A stretch of DNA of 64,000 nucleotides from Guyanagaster necrorhizus (Eukaryota; Basidiomycota; Agaricomycetes; Agaricales; Physalacriaceae): NCBI RefSeq assembly GCF_019112545.1, contig NW_025064883.1:818100-882099 (forward strand), written 5' to 3'. Both the position numbers and the translations under genes were made by a program. Positions 1-10,406 of the stretch are shown in pieces. Under the pieces are notes generated by a model, which made no database searches, had not been told where the DNA came from, and was given only the letters and a program-made list of their open reading frames with translations. Numbering within the stretch: the stretch's first letter is position 1; each line of letters opens with the position of its first letter.

Positions 1-1322
1 ACGTTCAAGGCCCCATGTGCCTCGACTAGAGCATCATGTGCTGCTAGTGCTTCAAACTGCAGTCCGACGTTCAGCTAAGAAGATTCGCACCAAACCAAGT
101 GAATACCTTGTTTGGAGCAGTTCTGAATTCCAATCCAGTTATCTCGCTAATCTCTGCTGCGACTTTGACATCGAAACCTTTCTTGGTATTAAGACCCTAT
201 CGATGTTATGGTCAGTGAAGCAGCCGCCATATTCTCATCCAGCAGACGTACAGTGCCAACAGCAGTTCCACCTTGTGCAAGAAGGCTCAATCGTGGGAGA
301 ACATCGTTAATACGATCGATGCCATTGGAGACTTGTTGAACGTAGCCACTGAATTCCTGGCCCAAAGTGAGAGGAGTCGCATCCTGTTGTGATCATGAGC
401 TATATTCACAACCATGCTTGCTTCGAACTTGCCTGAAGATGCGTACGACCGATTTTGATAATATTATCAAAGGCAACCGACTTTGTATTGAGAGCATCTC
501 GGAGTTCAGTCAAAGCCGGGAGAAGGTTACGGCTGAGTTCCGTGACGGCGGCAACGTGCATAGCAGTGGGAAACCTGTATTATGTGTCAAATAGCTCGAC
601 TCGCATAATAGGAGCATGGTCCTAACGTGTCGTTGCTGCTTTGGCTCATGTTAACGTGGTCATTCGGGTGTACTGGGTTCTTTGACCCAAGTTCGCCGCC
701 AAGAAGCTCGATGGCTCTGTTGGAGATAACCTGCCGTTGATTTTAAACCATTGGACACTGATATGAATACATAAACACGACCAACCTCGTTGACGTTCAT
801 ATTACTCTGGGTACCGCTACCCGTTTGGAATACAACAAGGGGGAAATGGTCAATGAGTTTCCCGGAAATCACCTGAATGATAGATTAGTAGAGGATGGCA
901 TTGGATATTGAGACTACAGACATCATCAGCTGCCTTCTGAATGGCTTCGCCGACCTTTGGATCCATGCCATAACCGACATTGACAACGGAAGCGGCTTTC
1001 TTGAGGACACCAAAGGCTTTAATAAGAGGGGGGGGGAGCCGTTCCGTAGGGCCACCAATGTCAAAGTTCTGCAAGGATCTGTAGGACAGGTTAATGTCGT
1101 ACGAACGACAATAAGCAAAGGATCGAGCTCTCACCGTTGTGTCTGTGCACCCCAGTACCGGTCCGCGGGAACCTGAAGTTCACCAAAAGTATCTTTCTCG
1201 AGGCGGAAAGTAGAGTCGGACTATATCGATGTGAGCTTGTGTATATTAAAGTTCGAAAGTCTAACCATGGTAGCGGAAGAACTTGAGAAGAGTCGGACAG
1301 ATCTGGCCAGGCCGTGAGGGGT
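1..1322 (-). CDS. FUM1: Fumarate hydratase, class II (3' end beyond the window)
   Basis: Fumarase reversibly hydrates fumarate to malate in the TCA cycle and in the cytosol. Spliced exons on the minus strand read in order: [56 protein letters not shown] (catalytic region), [24 protein letters not shown] (substrate-binding), GRTHLQ joined to [14 protein letters not shown], and LEFRTAPNK followed by [15 protein letters not shown]. The window therefore holds roughly the first 60% of the protein. Introns lie at 1221-1265, 1079-1134 and further on; that at 384-432 is a GC-AG intron. Upstream of the core, an exon encodes [15 protein letters not shown], which looks like a mitochondrial presequence; its own start codon was not resolved. 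The final ATG of that exon (1266-1268) sits exactly at the splice junction and could start a cytosolic form. Identity is certain; the 5' end is approximate. Confidence 0.93.
384..432 (-). other. GC-AG intron in fumarase
   Basis: The conserved text [17 protein letters not shown] is restored only if a 49-nt intron beginning GCAAGT and ending CAACAG is removed. The donor is CAG|GCAAGT, a consensus donor with GC in place of GT. Confidence 0.85.
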
Positions 1323-1801
1323 TCTGAGACTTAACTGTATGGCATCACGTGAGTGAGGAAGTCCTGTGATTCGATTGTGAGCCGTGTGACCTTTGAGTAG
1401 AGTGTCGTCGACATATTGCGTGTGATTAAGCTTGAGAAAGCACGAGAAAAGAGAGGAACAGGCGGAAGAAAGCTGGAAGAAAGTGGAAGAACTTGACAAT
1501 CGGGCAGCAAGATGGAAACGGCGGTTTCCGTCCGAGTTTTTCCGCTGAATTGCGTATGTCAACGTAGAGCGGTAAGAGCGACGTAGCGCTCAGGCAGATT
1601 CTGAGTGTGTTGTTTGCTGGCATGCAAATCCACTTTTTTGTTTTTGTTTCTTTTTTTTAACTTGCAACTCGTAGTGCTTTTCACGGAAATACGTCACTAG
1701 GAGGATCCGGTCCGGTCCTTTCTTGCGGGGAAACACGTGAATTCAATATTCAGTTCCCCACACATTCAAATACTGCCAGTCAGTCCTCAGAATAACCAGC
1801 C

Positions 1802-2854
1802 ATGTCCGCCGTCGCATCCCAGATCATTTTCCATCCAGCTGTCTCTCAATCCCTCAAATTTGGTACAACCACGCTCGGAAGGGACAAGGTATATCTTTAG
1901 CCCCTCGCGGCCGCCTACCAAATACTAACGGCACAAGACCTACCGCGCAATCCAATATTTCGCCAGGTTCTACACATGGTACCTTCTTTTTCGCGGTGAA
2001 AAGGATGCTGCAGTTCCTTGGAATGCCCTCAAAGCCCATCTTGGGACTGCTCGCAAACGTTTGTCTCTGACTCATCGATGAGTTGTACTTTTTGACTTAC
2101 TGAACACAGTTCTTCGGTTGGGGAAACCTATGGAACACTTACAGGCAGCCCTTCGGGCCGTCCTCTCCTCCTCTTCTGCACCCGAACAAATAACAACTAT
2201 TGCTCGACAAATAGCATACTTTGGGTACTTGTCCCTCGACGCCTTGGTCTGGGTGAGCATTCCCTATCGACGTCAGCTAATTCATACCGTCTGATTTCTC
2301 TCAGGCAAACTCCATAAAATTTGTCCAGTTCAAGTCTGAAACCGCTCAGAAGATACAGAGACTCTCAAATAGATTTTGGTTTACCGGAATTGTTTTCGGT
2401 CTGCTCAATGGGATAATCAAAGCCAGTCATTGCGCTTTCATTATGATTCTCACTAAAGTGATAAATTGATTAGATGCTTCGTATACACAAAGAGTTGTTG
2501 GCTTTGAAATCCAAGTCTATCGGCGACAAGAATCTTGGTACCGAAGCCGACTACTCTACAAAGGCGGCGGCCCTGAAAGCGTACGTCTATTTTCCTTGAA
2601 AGACACATAAATCTGAATTTGTACAAGTTCACGTGCGGCTACACTGCATCAGCTTACCCTCGATTCGCTCGATGTTTGGATTCCCGCGACCGGACTCGGC
2701 CTGACGAATCTCAACGATGGCGTATTGGGTATCTTTGGGTGAGCTACTACGTCGTATAGAACCACCCGCTGTCACTAAGAATTCGTGTCGCAGGCTGATT
2801 ACCTCGTTAATGGCAGCCAGGAAGCAATGGAATGCCGTCCATGGAAAGAAGTGA
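1802..2854 (+). CDS. PEX11: Peroxisomal membrane protein Pex11
   Basis: Pex11 elongates and divides peroxisomes at their membrane. The ATG at 1802 opens MSAVASQIIFHPAVSQSLKF. After a 50-nt intron with a perfect TACTAAC branch site, exon 2 gives YRAIQYFARFYTWYL, the classical Pex11 N-terminal amphipathic segment. Later exons give GKPMEHLQAALRAV, QIAYFGYLSLDALVW, RFWFTGIVFGLLNGI and a C-terminal hydrophobic stretch around DVWIPATGLGLTNLNDGVLG, ending in AARKQWNAVHGKK with TGA at 2852-2854. Spliced length is about 240 residues, normal for the family. The gene is divergent from fumarase and convergent with CMC1, with 95 bp between stop codons. All exon joins keep frame; no disruption seen. Confidence 0.93.
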
Positions 2855-2949
2855 TCTGTATATTCTATAAATTAAGATAATCGTGTAAGAAGTTTCCTCG
2901 GTCGTGAAAAGTGTGTATGAGATGCAAGTGCAGAAGGATATAATTTTTG

Positions 2950-3334
2950 CTACGATCTCAAAGACTCGTCAAAAAGTTTGCGTTTTTCTTCTTGCCGTTG
3001 GTTTCGCAACTTGAGGTACTCCCCACGAACGATGTCCATAGACTCCGGTCCAGTACTGTGGGGCAACTATTACTAGAAGAACAACTCCAATAGAAAAGCA
3101 CCGACTATTGAATCATGCACTTTTCGACTACCCTCAGCTTGTCTTTGCAGGCCCAAGCCACCGAAATTAAACGTCCTGACATGCAATCTGCAAATTCTGG
3201 TTCGTCTCTGTGAGACCAATAGCAGGAACACAAAGCAGAGACACGCCTTTGACTACAGGATCGCACTGTTTGAGCGCGTAGGCTTTGGTAGCCTTTAACA
3301 GGCTGTCCTCTTCCCGACGAGACAGTGCGTTCAT
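2950..3334 (-). CDS. CMC1: COX assembly mitochondrial protein Cmc1 (twin CX9C)
   Basis: Cmc1 is a small intermembrane-space protein that helps cytochrome c oxidase assembly and copper handling. Three exons (3334-3247, 3196-3106, 3055-2950) add up to 285 nt, a 94-residue protein. It starts MNALSRREEDSLL and holds two CX9C motifs: C-DPVVKEFAD-C and C-KDKLRVVEK-C, the fold imported by Mia40. The end reads EYLKLRNQRQEEKRKLF, typical of the family. The first intron (3197-3246, 50 nt) begins with GC, not GT; only this splice gives the conserved VVKEFADC. An in-frame upstream Met (MEFKLLP...) exists but the family start favours 3334. The gene is divergent from lipoyl synthase, with 128 bp between starts. 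Confidence 0.9.
3197..3246 (-). other. GC-AG intron in CMC1
   Basis: A 50-nt intron starts GCGTGT and ends ACCAG. Removing it gives CDPVVKEFADC, a CX9C motif with the correct spacing. No GT donor in the vicinity preserves both frame and spacing. Confidence 0.75.
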
Positions 3335-3462
3335 CAGCGTTGACTCGGAGTCGGGACGGTAGTCGGCCGAATCCGAAACATTCAATGATGATGATGTAAT
3401 AGGAAGTAATTTGAATTCCACTCTCTGTCATTCGACCGTGTCGTTCTCAGCTCTTCCCTACA
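3335..3462. promoter_or_regulatory. Shared promoter region of CMC1 and lipoyl synthase
   Basis: The 128 bp between the two divergent start codons must hold the promoters of both mitochondrial genes. No individual element could be assigned. Confidence 0.5.
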
Positions 3463-4908
3463 ATGTATTCTCTCCTGAGAGAAATTCGATTGCGACCTCT
3501 TCCTCAGGTCCGCTTCCTTGCAACACCGTCATCCCCTCCCAAACCAAATTTTAGGGAAGCATTGGCATCTGGACCTTCACTAGACGAGTTCATTTCGGGC
3601 GAGCCTTCTGACCATGTTCTGCTTGGAAATGCTCGAGGGTATGCCTTTGAATGGCTTTGTCTTTCCAGAATTGACCTCTCGTCAGCCCTCGTCTTCCGTC
3701 ATACCTCAAAACTTCTATTCCTTCCGGACCTTCGTTTACTAAGATCAAGAAAGACTTGAGAGGATTGGGTCTTCACACTGTGTGCGAAGAAGCTCGATGT
3801 CCCAACATTGGTGATTGCTGGGGTGGCAAGGAAGGCGCTACGGAGGCAGAGGACCGAAGTGCAGCTACTGCTACCATAATGGTGAGAACCAAGGCTCTAA
3901 ATAAGAATACAGCGGCTCATACAAACAGCTCATGGGCGATACATGTACCCGTGGGTGTAGATTCTGCTCTGTAAAGACGTCTCGTGCACCACCACCCTTG
4001 GACCCCCATGAACCGGAGAATACTGCTGAGGCCATCAGTCGATGGGGTTTGGGCTATATTGTTCTTACGAGCGTCGATAGAGACGGTATGCTTCACCTCT
4101 CTATATTTTGACACTGTGACTTATGCATTGCCTAGATCTTGCTGATGGTGGTGCCCACCATTTTTCAGAAACTATACGGAAGATCAAACAAAAGTATACG
4201 TCCACGTTATCCGTAACACTTTCAAATTCTGACCTCAGTTACAGAGCTCCCCATATCTTGGTTGAAGCATTGACCGGAGATTTCGCTGGGGCTTTACCTC
4301 ATGTATCCCTTGTCGCGAAATCCGGGCTCGACGTATATGCTCATAACATTGAAACGGTTGAAGCTCTGACGCCGTTCGTCCGGGATAGACGAGCGACGTT
4401 CCGACAAAGTCTGAAAGTGCTAGAACATGCCAAACAAGAGGGCGTTCGAATCACGAAGACGAGTATCATGCTGGGTGTTGGCGAAACAAGCGAACAAGTG
4501 GTAGATGCGTTGCGAGGTCAGTTTCTTTACCTGCGCGACACTCTGTGCACGATTAACTGTCTTCAGAGCTTCGCAGGGTGTCCGCAGACGTTATAACTTT
4601 CGGCCAGTACATGCGTCCGACCAAACGGCACATGAAAGTAGATCGTTACGTTGAACCGGCAGAATTTGAGCGGTGGAAGCAAGTTGCCGAAGACATGGGT
4701 TTCCTCTATGTTGCTAGTGGACCATTAGTTCGCAGCAGTTACAAGGTGAGCGTCTCGAGGCGCCTATTTCGTCAGGTATTGATTTATCTCGTGACAGGCT
4801 GGTGAATTTTACATCGAGAATATACTGCGTGGGAAGGGAGCTGAGAATAGAGTAAAACGTCAACTCATTACCTCGTTGCCGGAACATTTGGGTGCCGATC
4901 TACGATAA
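3463..4908 (+). CDS. LIP5: Lipoyl synthase, mitochondrial (radical SAM)
   Basis: This enzyme inserts two sulfurs into octanoyl groups to make the lipoyl cofactor of pyruvate and 2-oxoglutarate dehydrogenases and the glycine cleavage system. The start [20 protein letters not shown] is Arg-rich and acid-poor, as expected for mitochondrial targeting. The auxiliary cluster motif [12 protein letters not shown] (CX4CX5C) is followed by the radical-SAM motif CTRGCRFC (CX3CX2C), then [56 protein letters not shown] and [13 protein letters not shown]. The last exon ends HLGADLR with TAA at 4906-4908. At least six introns are inferred. The E2 subunit it modifies is encoded about 6 kb away at 10407-11996. 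Identity is certain. Confidence 0.95.
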
Positions 4909-5232
4909 AGCCGTGTAGTACATCATGTAATTATTCTACTAGTAATACTGTCAACCAAGTGATCAGCAGAGTGATCCGAGGTAATGAATCGGAAAAATGT
5001 CTAGTACGCCGACGGTAGCAAAAATGACAAGAAGATCCGTACTGAAAGGCGACGTTGGGCAAAGGAAATGACTCGAGGCAGCGGCTAACAGTGTACGGCA
5101 ATCAGATCCACGGTGCCTTCCGCTCTGATCGAAAGCGAAGGTCCTCCGAGGCAAGAAAAATTGCAAGGTAGGGGATCGAAATACGCAATCATTGGTCAGA
5201 CCGGTCATCGGCTGCCTCTGTACCATACTGCC
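4909..5232. other. Intergenic, nothing recognised
   Basis: 324 bp between LIP5 and the GT8 gene. It must hold the LIP5 3' end and the GT8 promoter. The GT8 frame stays open upstream to 5113, so translation could start earlier than 5233. Confidence 0.4.
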
Positions 5233-6335
5233 ATGTCTCCCAAAGCCGCCTGGGTCTCCCTTCTATCCAAGACAGCTTATTTGCCGGGTCTTCTCGTCGT
5301 AGACTATGGTCTCAAGGCCGCCAAATCTAAATATCCGCTGATAGTGATGGTCACTCCGGATATATCTCAGGATGCCCTTGATGTCCTCAGAAATCGGGGT
5401 CTGATCAGTGTCGATGTGGACGTAGTCGCCCCAGAGGCAAGTCGCCAAAGATTCGACGTCCACGATGCCAGGTTTGCCGATACCTGGTCCAAAGTTCGGT
5501 AAGGCATCTCTGTCGTCTTGCTTGTGTGCTCATCCGATAACATTTATCTCTTAGTACGTTTGAGATGGTGGATTACGATGTACGTATTCCTTTAGATTAG
5601 GGGCGATGACGCCAACTCAAAAAAAATCCGGTTTCTCAAGCGAGTGGTTCTTCTGGATGCCGATGTGATAATCATGAGAAACATGGACGAGCTGATGGAT
5701 CTCGACCTGCCCGAAGATAATATCGCTGCTGCCCATGTCTGCGCTTGCAACCCTCGGAAGCTCCCCCATTATCCTGCCGATTGGTTAGTAGCCCTGCACA
5801 ATAACGCCCATTTTTTCCCTGTAGCTCATGCTATTATAGGATTCCCGAGAACTGCGCTCACAGTGCCGTGTCCGGTCCAAATGCCCCACCTCCTCAGTGG
5901 TCAGAAGGAAAACCTCGCCCCTACAGCCAGCTCAATTCTGGGGTTGTCGTTCTCAATCCCTCGATGACTGTGGCAAACGCTATCATTAAACGACTCATGA
6001 CCTCTGCAGAAGTTGAAAACTTCACGTTCGCAGACCAAGACCTCATGATCGAGCATTTCAAAGGGATGTGGAAGCCTCTTCCTTGGTATTACAACGCACT
6101 TCGGACATTGCAGGTTGTGCATCCAAAGATCTGGCGCGATGAAGAAATTCGATGCCTTCATTACATTCTACCCGATAAACCTTGGAAGGCAAGGGTACCG
6201 GACGAAGGTACTGGTAGTCCCTTTGATGAAACTAATCGGTGGTGGTGGGCACATTTTGAGAAACTGGGCGAGGAGCTGCGCGCAGTAGATCCTGAGGGTT
6301 GGAAATTAGTTTCAGCCAATGTTGCAGCTAAATGA
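5233..6335 (+). CDS. GT8-family glycosyltransferase (glycogenin/galactinol synthase-like)
   Basis: Retaining glycosyltransferase of the glycogenin-like fold that transfers sugar from a UDP-sugar; acceptor unknown. The ATG at 5233 gives MSPKAAWVSLLSKTAYLPGL, matching the usual strand-1 start of the family; the frame extends upstream to 5113 without stop. Splicing gives TFEMVDYD joined to RVVLLDADVIIMRNMDELMD, with the DXD metal-binding motif (DAD). Then come LNSGVVVLNPS, FADQDLM and LPWYYNALRTLQVVHP, and HYILPDKPWK, the usual C-terminal substrate-binding His region. It ends with a Trp-rich stretch (RWWWAHFEKL) and TGA at 6333-6335. No signal peptide or membrane segment is evident, so it is probably cytosolic. 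The branch (glycogenin, galactinol synthase or other) cannot be fixed by eye. Confidence 0.88.
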
Positions 6336-6464
6336 CGCTTACATGAGTAGATCTAGAACTAGACCGTCATCATACAAGAACGTAGCACTCTTGACTTGTT
6401 ATCGATGCACATGCATACATTATACATTAAAATATCCTGAAAGCTTCGAAACCTGCAAAGATAG

Positions 6465-7845
6465 CTACTTCCTCCAAGCAACGTGCACCTGGTCAGTTCG
6501 GAATCTGAATTCATGTTAGGCAATGTAAAGGAACATGCGCCGCGCTCACATACCTTTGGGTACAGGTACTTTTGGCCAAAGCTGTGCTGAAGCCCATCCT
6601 GAAGCTGAGAAGGCCTGCTTGAGCTATCATAATTCCGTTGTCTATGCAGAATCTGATGGCTGGTCAGGTCCAGATTAACACTCAATACAATACTCAAACA
6701 CACCTCTCGTCAGTAGCAAAAATTTGTCCATGGCGTTCAGCGGCCATTATTCCCATCATTTCTTGGAGTCGCTCGTTGCCTGTTAGTTAGAAGTCCGTTA
6801 ATAATTACGCTCATGCGAATGCATTAACGTACATCCGACACCACCGACAATGAGAACCTCTTTACTGCCGATATGTGCCATGGCACGTTCAGTAATCTCC
6901 ACCAGCATCGCGAAAACCGTCTCCTGTAAGGAGAAACAGAGGTCTGCAGGGGTGATGATGTCATCTTCCGGGTTGTCGGTCCCTCCGTCAGGTCGATAAC
7001 GCTTGTCAAAGGTATAAGCTTCAATAGAAGTCAAGATTCCTGAAAGGCTGATGTCCATCCCCTTGGTGGCATACGGTATCGGCAAAAGGCGGTTGCCCCT
7101 GCCCATAATTCAGTATCGACGTACTGGGAGATGCAGCAGGTGTGACGAACTTCTTTGCCTCCTGCTCGATATTATACCCGGGACTCGGGTCGTTGCTGAG
7201 ATTGATCACTCGTGCAAATCGGTCGAGGCAGTTTCCTACAGCGATATCAAGTGTTTCTCCAAAGATACGGTAACATTGACGAGAATATGCAATGACTTGT
7301 GTATTTCCTCCGGAAACGTATAGGACAACGGGGTTTTGGGCACCAGTGATTTCGCGTCCCATCTCGATGTCTATTAGAAGGTAAAGTATGCGATGTGGTT
7401 GATGATTGAATGCCTACGGCCAACACAATGGTTCACACCAACAAGTGGCTTGTCGTAGAGAAGAGAAAGCGTTCGCGCAACCAAAGCTACCGACTGCAAT
7501 GGTGCACCCATTCCCGGCCCTGAAAAGAATAGGCTGCATTCAGGACTTGTCTCGAAATCGACTCGGCGACGTACCTTTCGTAAAACATATGCAGTCTATA
7601 TCATGCAATGATACATAGGCCTGCTTCAGACAGTCGTCGATGACTTTAAGAGCCCATTCGCGATGATGAAGCGCGGTATCCCGAGGCTGGAATCCTTCCC
7701 CCGGAGGGGTGATGTATGTATGTCGGGTGTTCGACAAGACTGTGGTTGACCCATCTTCAGCGTGCTTGATTATACCGGCGCCTAGTTTGTTTGCTGACCC
7801 TTCCAGTCCGAGTGCGAGATAGGCACGGTCTGCTGCGACGTGAGC
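6465..7845 (-). CDS. KAE1: tRNA N6-adenosine threonylcarbamoyltransferase Kae1 (KEOPS)
   Basis: Kae1 is the catalytic ASKHA-fold subunit of KEOPS, which makes t6A37 on ANN-decoding tRNAs. Exons in order: [56 protein letters not shown] followed by [14 protein letters not shown] (metal-binding His), [66 protein letters not shown], and the C-terminal [12 protein letters not shown] with TAG at 6465-6467. The initiator Met was not resolved: the frame before AYLALGLEG has no ATG until a stop, so a short first exon is likely upstream of 7845. Convergent with the GT8 gene (129 bp). Confidence 0.92.
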
Positions 7846-8129
7846 ATATTTACATTGTAGCACGTCTTTTGCGTTTTGTACCTGGTGCCTTCAGTGGCGA
7901 TGTCCTTTTCGTCCGTCCGGGCATGAGTGCGACAAGGTAAAAGTATCAGATCAGGGCCGAAGCACAGAAAAGGAAACAGCAAGTTGGACCAAAACCGCCA
8001 TCAACGCAGTCAAAAACAATAAATTTCCCTAAACGAGACTAAGTAGTAGGTACAACTGTTGAATTCGATGGGTATTGTAGGTGATCATGATGCTAAATCT
8101 TTCTGTAAGAAGGGAGACAGGCTATATCC

Positions 8130-10168
8130 TCATCCTAACAGCTGACTAGCACTGGAAACAGCCAGGCTAGTTGTAGTCTTTCGGGTTCGGGTACGACTGA
8201 CGTTTTCGCCTTCGTCTTGAATTTCACGCCGTCGCTTTGAAGGAGAGACGGATCCAGTTTTCTGCGATGGACTGTTACGGAGGGCCAACTCCAAACTGCT
8301 TGAAAGTTCGTGATCAACTTCCACACATTTGAGAAGGACACAAGGAACGGTGAGAACCCCTTCGGCATACAGGCTCTTAATCTTTTCCGTCGGCCTGCTG
8401 TCTTTTGTCTCTTTCTTCGTTGTTTCAGAGTAAGCCGCCTGAACCTATCAAGTTTTCAATAAAGTCTTTTTGTTATTAATTGGACACTCTTACAGATAGA
8501 GCGAGGGTATTCCACTCCGCAACTGTCAAAGGTGCTACATGTGTAGCAGTGTACCGCCCGAGATAACGTAAAAGTCTGGGGGAAGAGGAATTCTCCTTGA
8601 TGCCAACAAAAACTGTATAGAATTCCTCCTTTTTTACAAAAGCATCTTTGTCCATTCCGAGGCCTACGAAGATATATCCATGTCGCCCGGGGATGGTTGG
8701 GCACCAAGGATTATGTTCTAAGTTGGGGCATAGATAACAGTCAATCCCATGCTTTTGAGCGAGTGCTGTTTGAGTGTGCGTAACTCTAGACAGTATGTTC
8801 AGTCAGTGACTATAGAATTCAAGTCAAAACGCAACGAACCTAACAATCAGAGGCTGGATGCTACCGCCGATGTTTGTCTTCAAGAAATCCCGAGAGTATG
8901 AGGCGTTGATGCCAGTTGCAGAAGTAGGGTTGGTCACTGTCTCAAGGTCTCGTAAGGTTTTAAGTCGCTCCTCTGGTACATCAGTGACATATGATGTAAT
9001 ATCGTTCGACTTTGCCAGCACCGATTTCCTGTGAACCACGGATCTGGTCGGCTGTAGCGTGCAAGTGGAGGATTGGCGATCGGCGGGAAGAATGGTCTCC
9101 TTTACGGCTCCAGGATTACGGCTTGAACTGGGCTCACTTTCACTTCGTTTGCGCGTGGATGTCTTCAAAAAAACAGAATGTCAATTTATGATATGAGTTA
9201 GCATACGTTTAGGTCTGACTGGGGCATGTAATCTTGTACTAATGGTCTCCAAAACAGTCTTACTTGCGTTTCGCATCTCACTGGAGACAGTTGCGAGATT
9301 CTGTTTCAACTGATGGTTCAAGGAGTGCTCTCTGTCGACTGTCTCTTGTAAATCTTTTATCTGTAAAGGAGATTAGCTCCCTGCGGACTAGACCCAGTTT
9401 AAATTGCTTAGACCAGCGCGTCCCGAGCCTGAATTATAGAAATAAGTTCGGGTATCGATCCTCTCGAGTCCTTCTCGAGTGTCCAGTGCCCATTACGGTC
9501 TATCTCTGATCCAGTGGCCTGTAAGACTGATGAATACCATGTGCCCAAAAGTAGTTCAGACTTCACGACCGCGTACATTATCTGGAAAGGCTTGAGCGGC
9601 GTAATCATTTCTCAGGACAGTGGATAGGTGCGCTTGTTCTTCAAGAAGCTGGTCGCGCTGAGTTCGAACTTGAAAAAGATCATATTCTAACTGTTGATTA
9701 CGCGATTTGATGAATGTCACTTCTTCATTTGTAGAGGTGAGCTATGCACAAAAGTGGACATAACCTCAGCGTCTGGACACTTTCAATGGGATAAAACGCA
9801 CAGATTCCTTCAATTTGTTGTATTCCTCTTTCGCCTTGCTGAATCCCGTTTCAGCGGTTTGTAATCTAAGAGCTAAATCCGTCTGCCATTCATGAGCCAT
9901 TGACTGGGGCATTTCGGGCACTGGCAGGACTGGAAGGCGAATGCTTGAATTGACGCGCTGACAGTAGCATTCACCACGCTACAGGGAATAACATGATCAG
10001 GACCGACTGCAGTTGAGCTGGTGTACAGTGCCTAACCTCTTTTTCAGCAGAGATGACGCGTTTCCCGAGAGTATCAATTTCCAAACGGGCTTCAAGTAAT
10101 TGCTCCAGCACCGAATTTAAGAACGCATTTCTTCTGGCATTCCAATCAGAATCAGACGCGGCAGCCAT
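8130..10168 (-). CDS. Coiled-coil protein with C-terminal DUF6697-like domain
   Basis: Function unknown. The likely start at 10168 gives MAAASDSDWNARRNAFLNSV, then a long heptad-rich part (EARLEIDTLGKRVISAEKEV, LALRLQTAETGFSKAKEEYN, FIKSRNQQLEYDLFQVRTQR, IKDLQETVDREHSLNHQL). A Ser/Arg-rich linker (STRKRSESEPSSSRNPG) leads to a globular part: TNIGGSIQPLIVRF, HGIDCYLCPNLEHNPWCPT, IPGRHGYIFVGL, FYTVFVGIKE and LLRYLGRYTATHVAPLTVAE. The order GGxxQxLIV, HGxxxYLxPNLxHNPxxP, PGxxG, YxGxY, LTxxEW matches my memory of DUF6697, found in mushroom-forming fungi; this needs a profile search. The tail is basic (SPSKRRREIQDEGENVSRTR). Several introns; final exon joins are approximate. Confidence 0.7.
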
Positions 10169-10406
10169 GTCTAAAACGACGCGTTTGCTGCAAGGTATCG
10201 AGTCGTGTGCTTGTATAAGAGGTTGGTTGAATTGCTTCCATCTATCCTTGATTTTGACGTATTTCTCAGGGTGTCCGTGCGCGTGACCAGTAGCTTTGCA
10301 AAAGATTAACACGGCGGGTTCAAAAGGGAGTGGTACGAGGTCAGAAAAATCTAAATAAATGAAGACGACGTAGAATAACAGGGCTCTCTCAACATGAACA
10401 ACCGAT

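Noticed and set aside
5113..5232. Upstream in-frame Met for the GT8 gene
   Set aside because: The 40 extra residues look unlike the family, and the Met at 5233 fits the usual start just before the first beta strand; not excluded.
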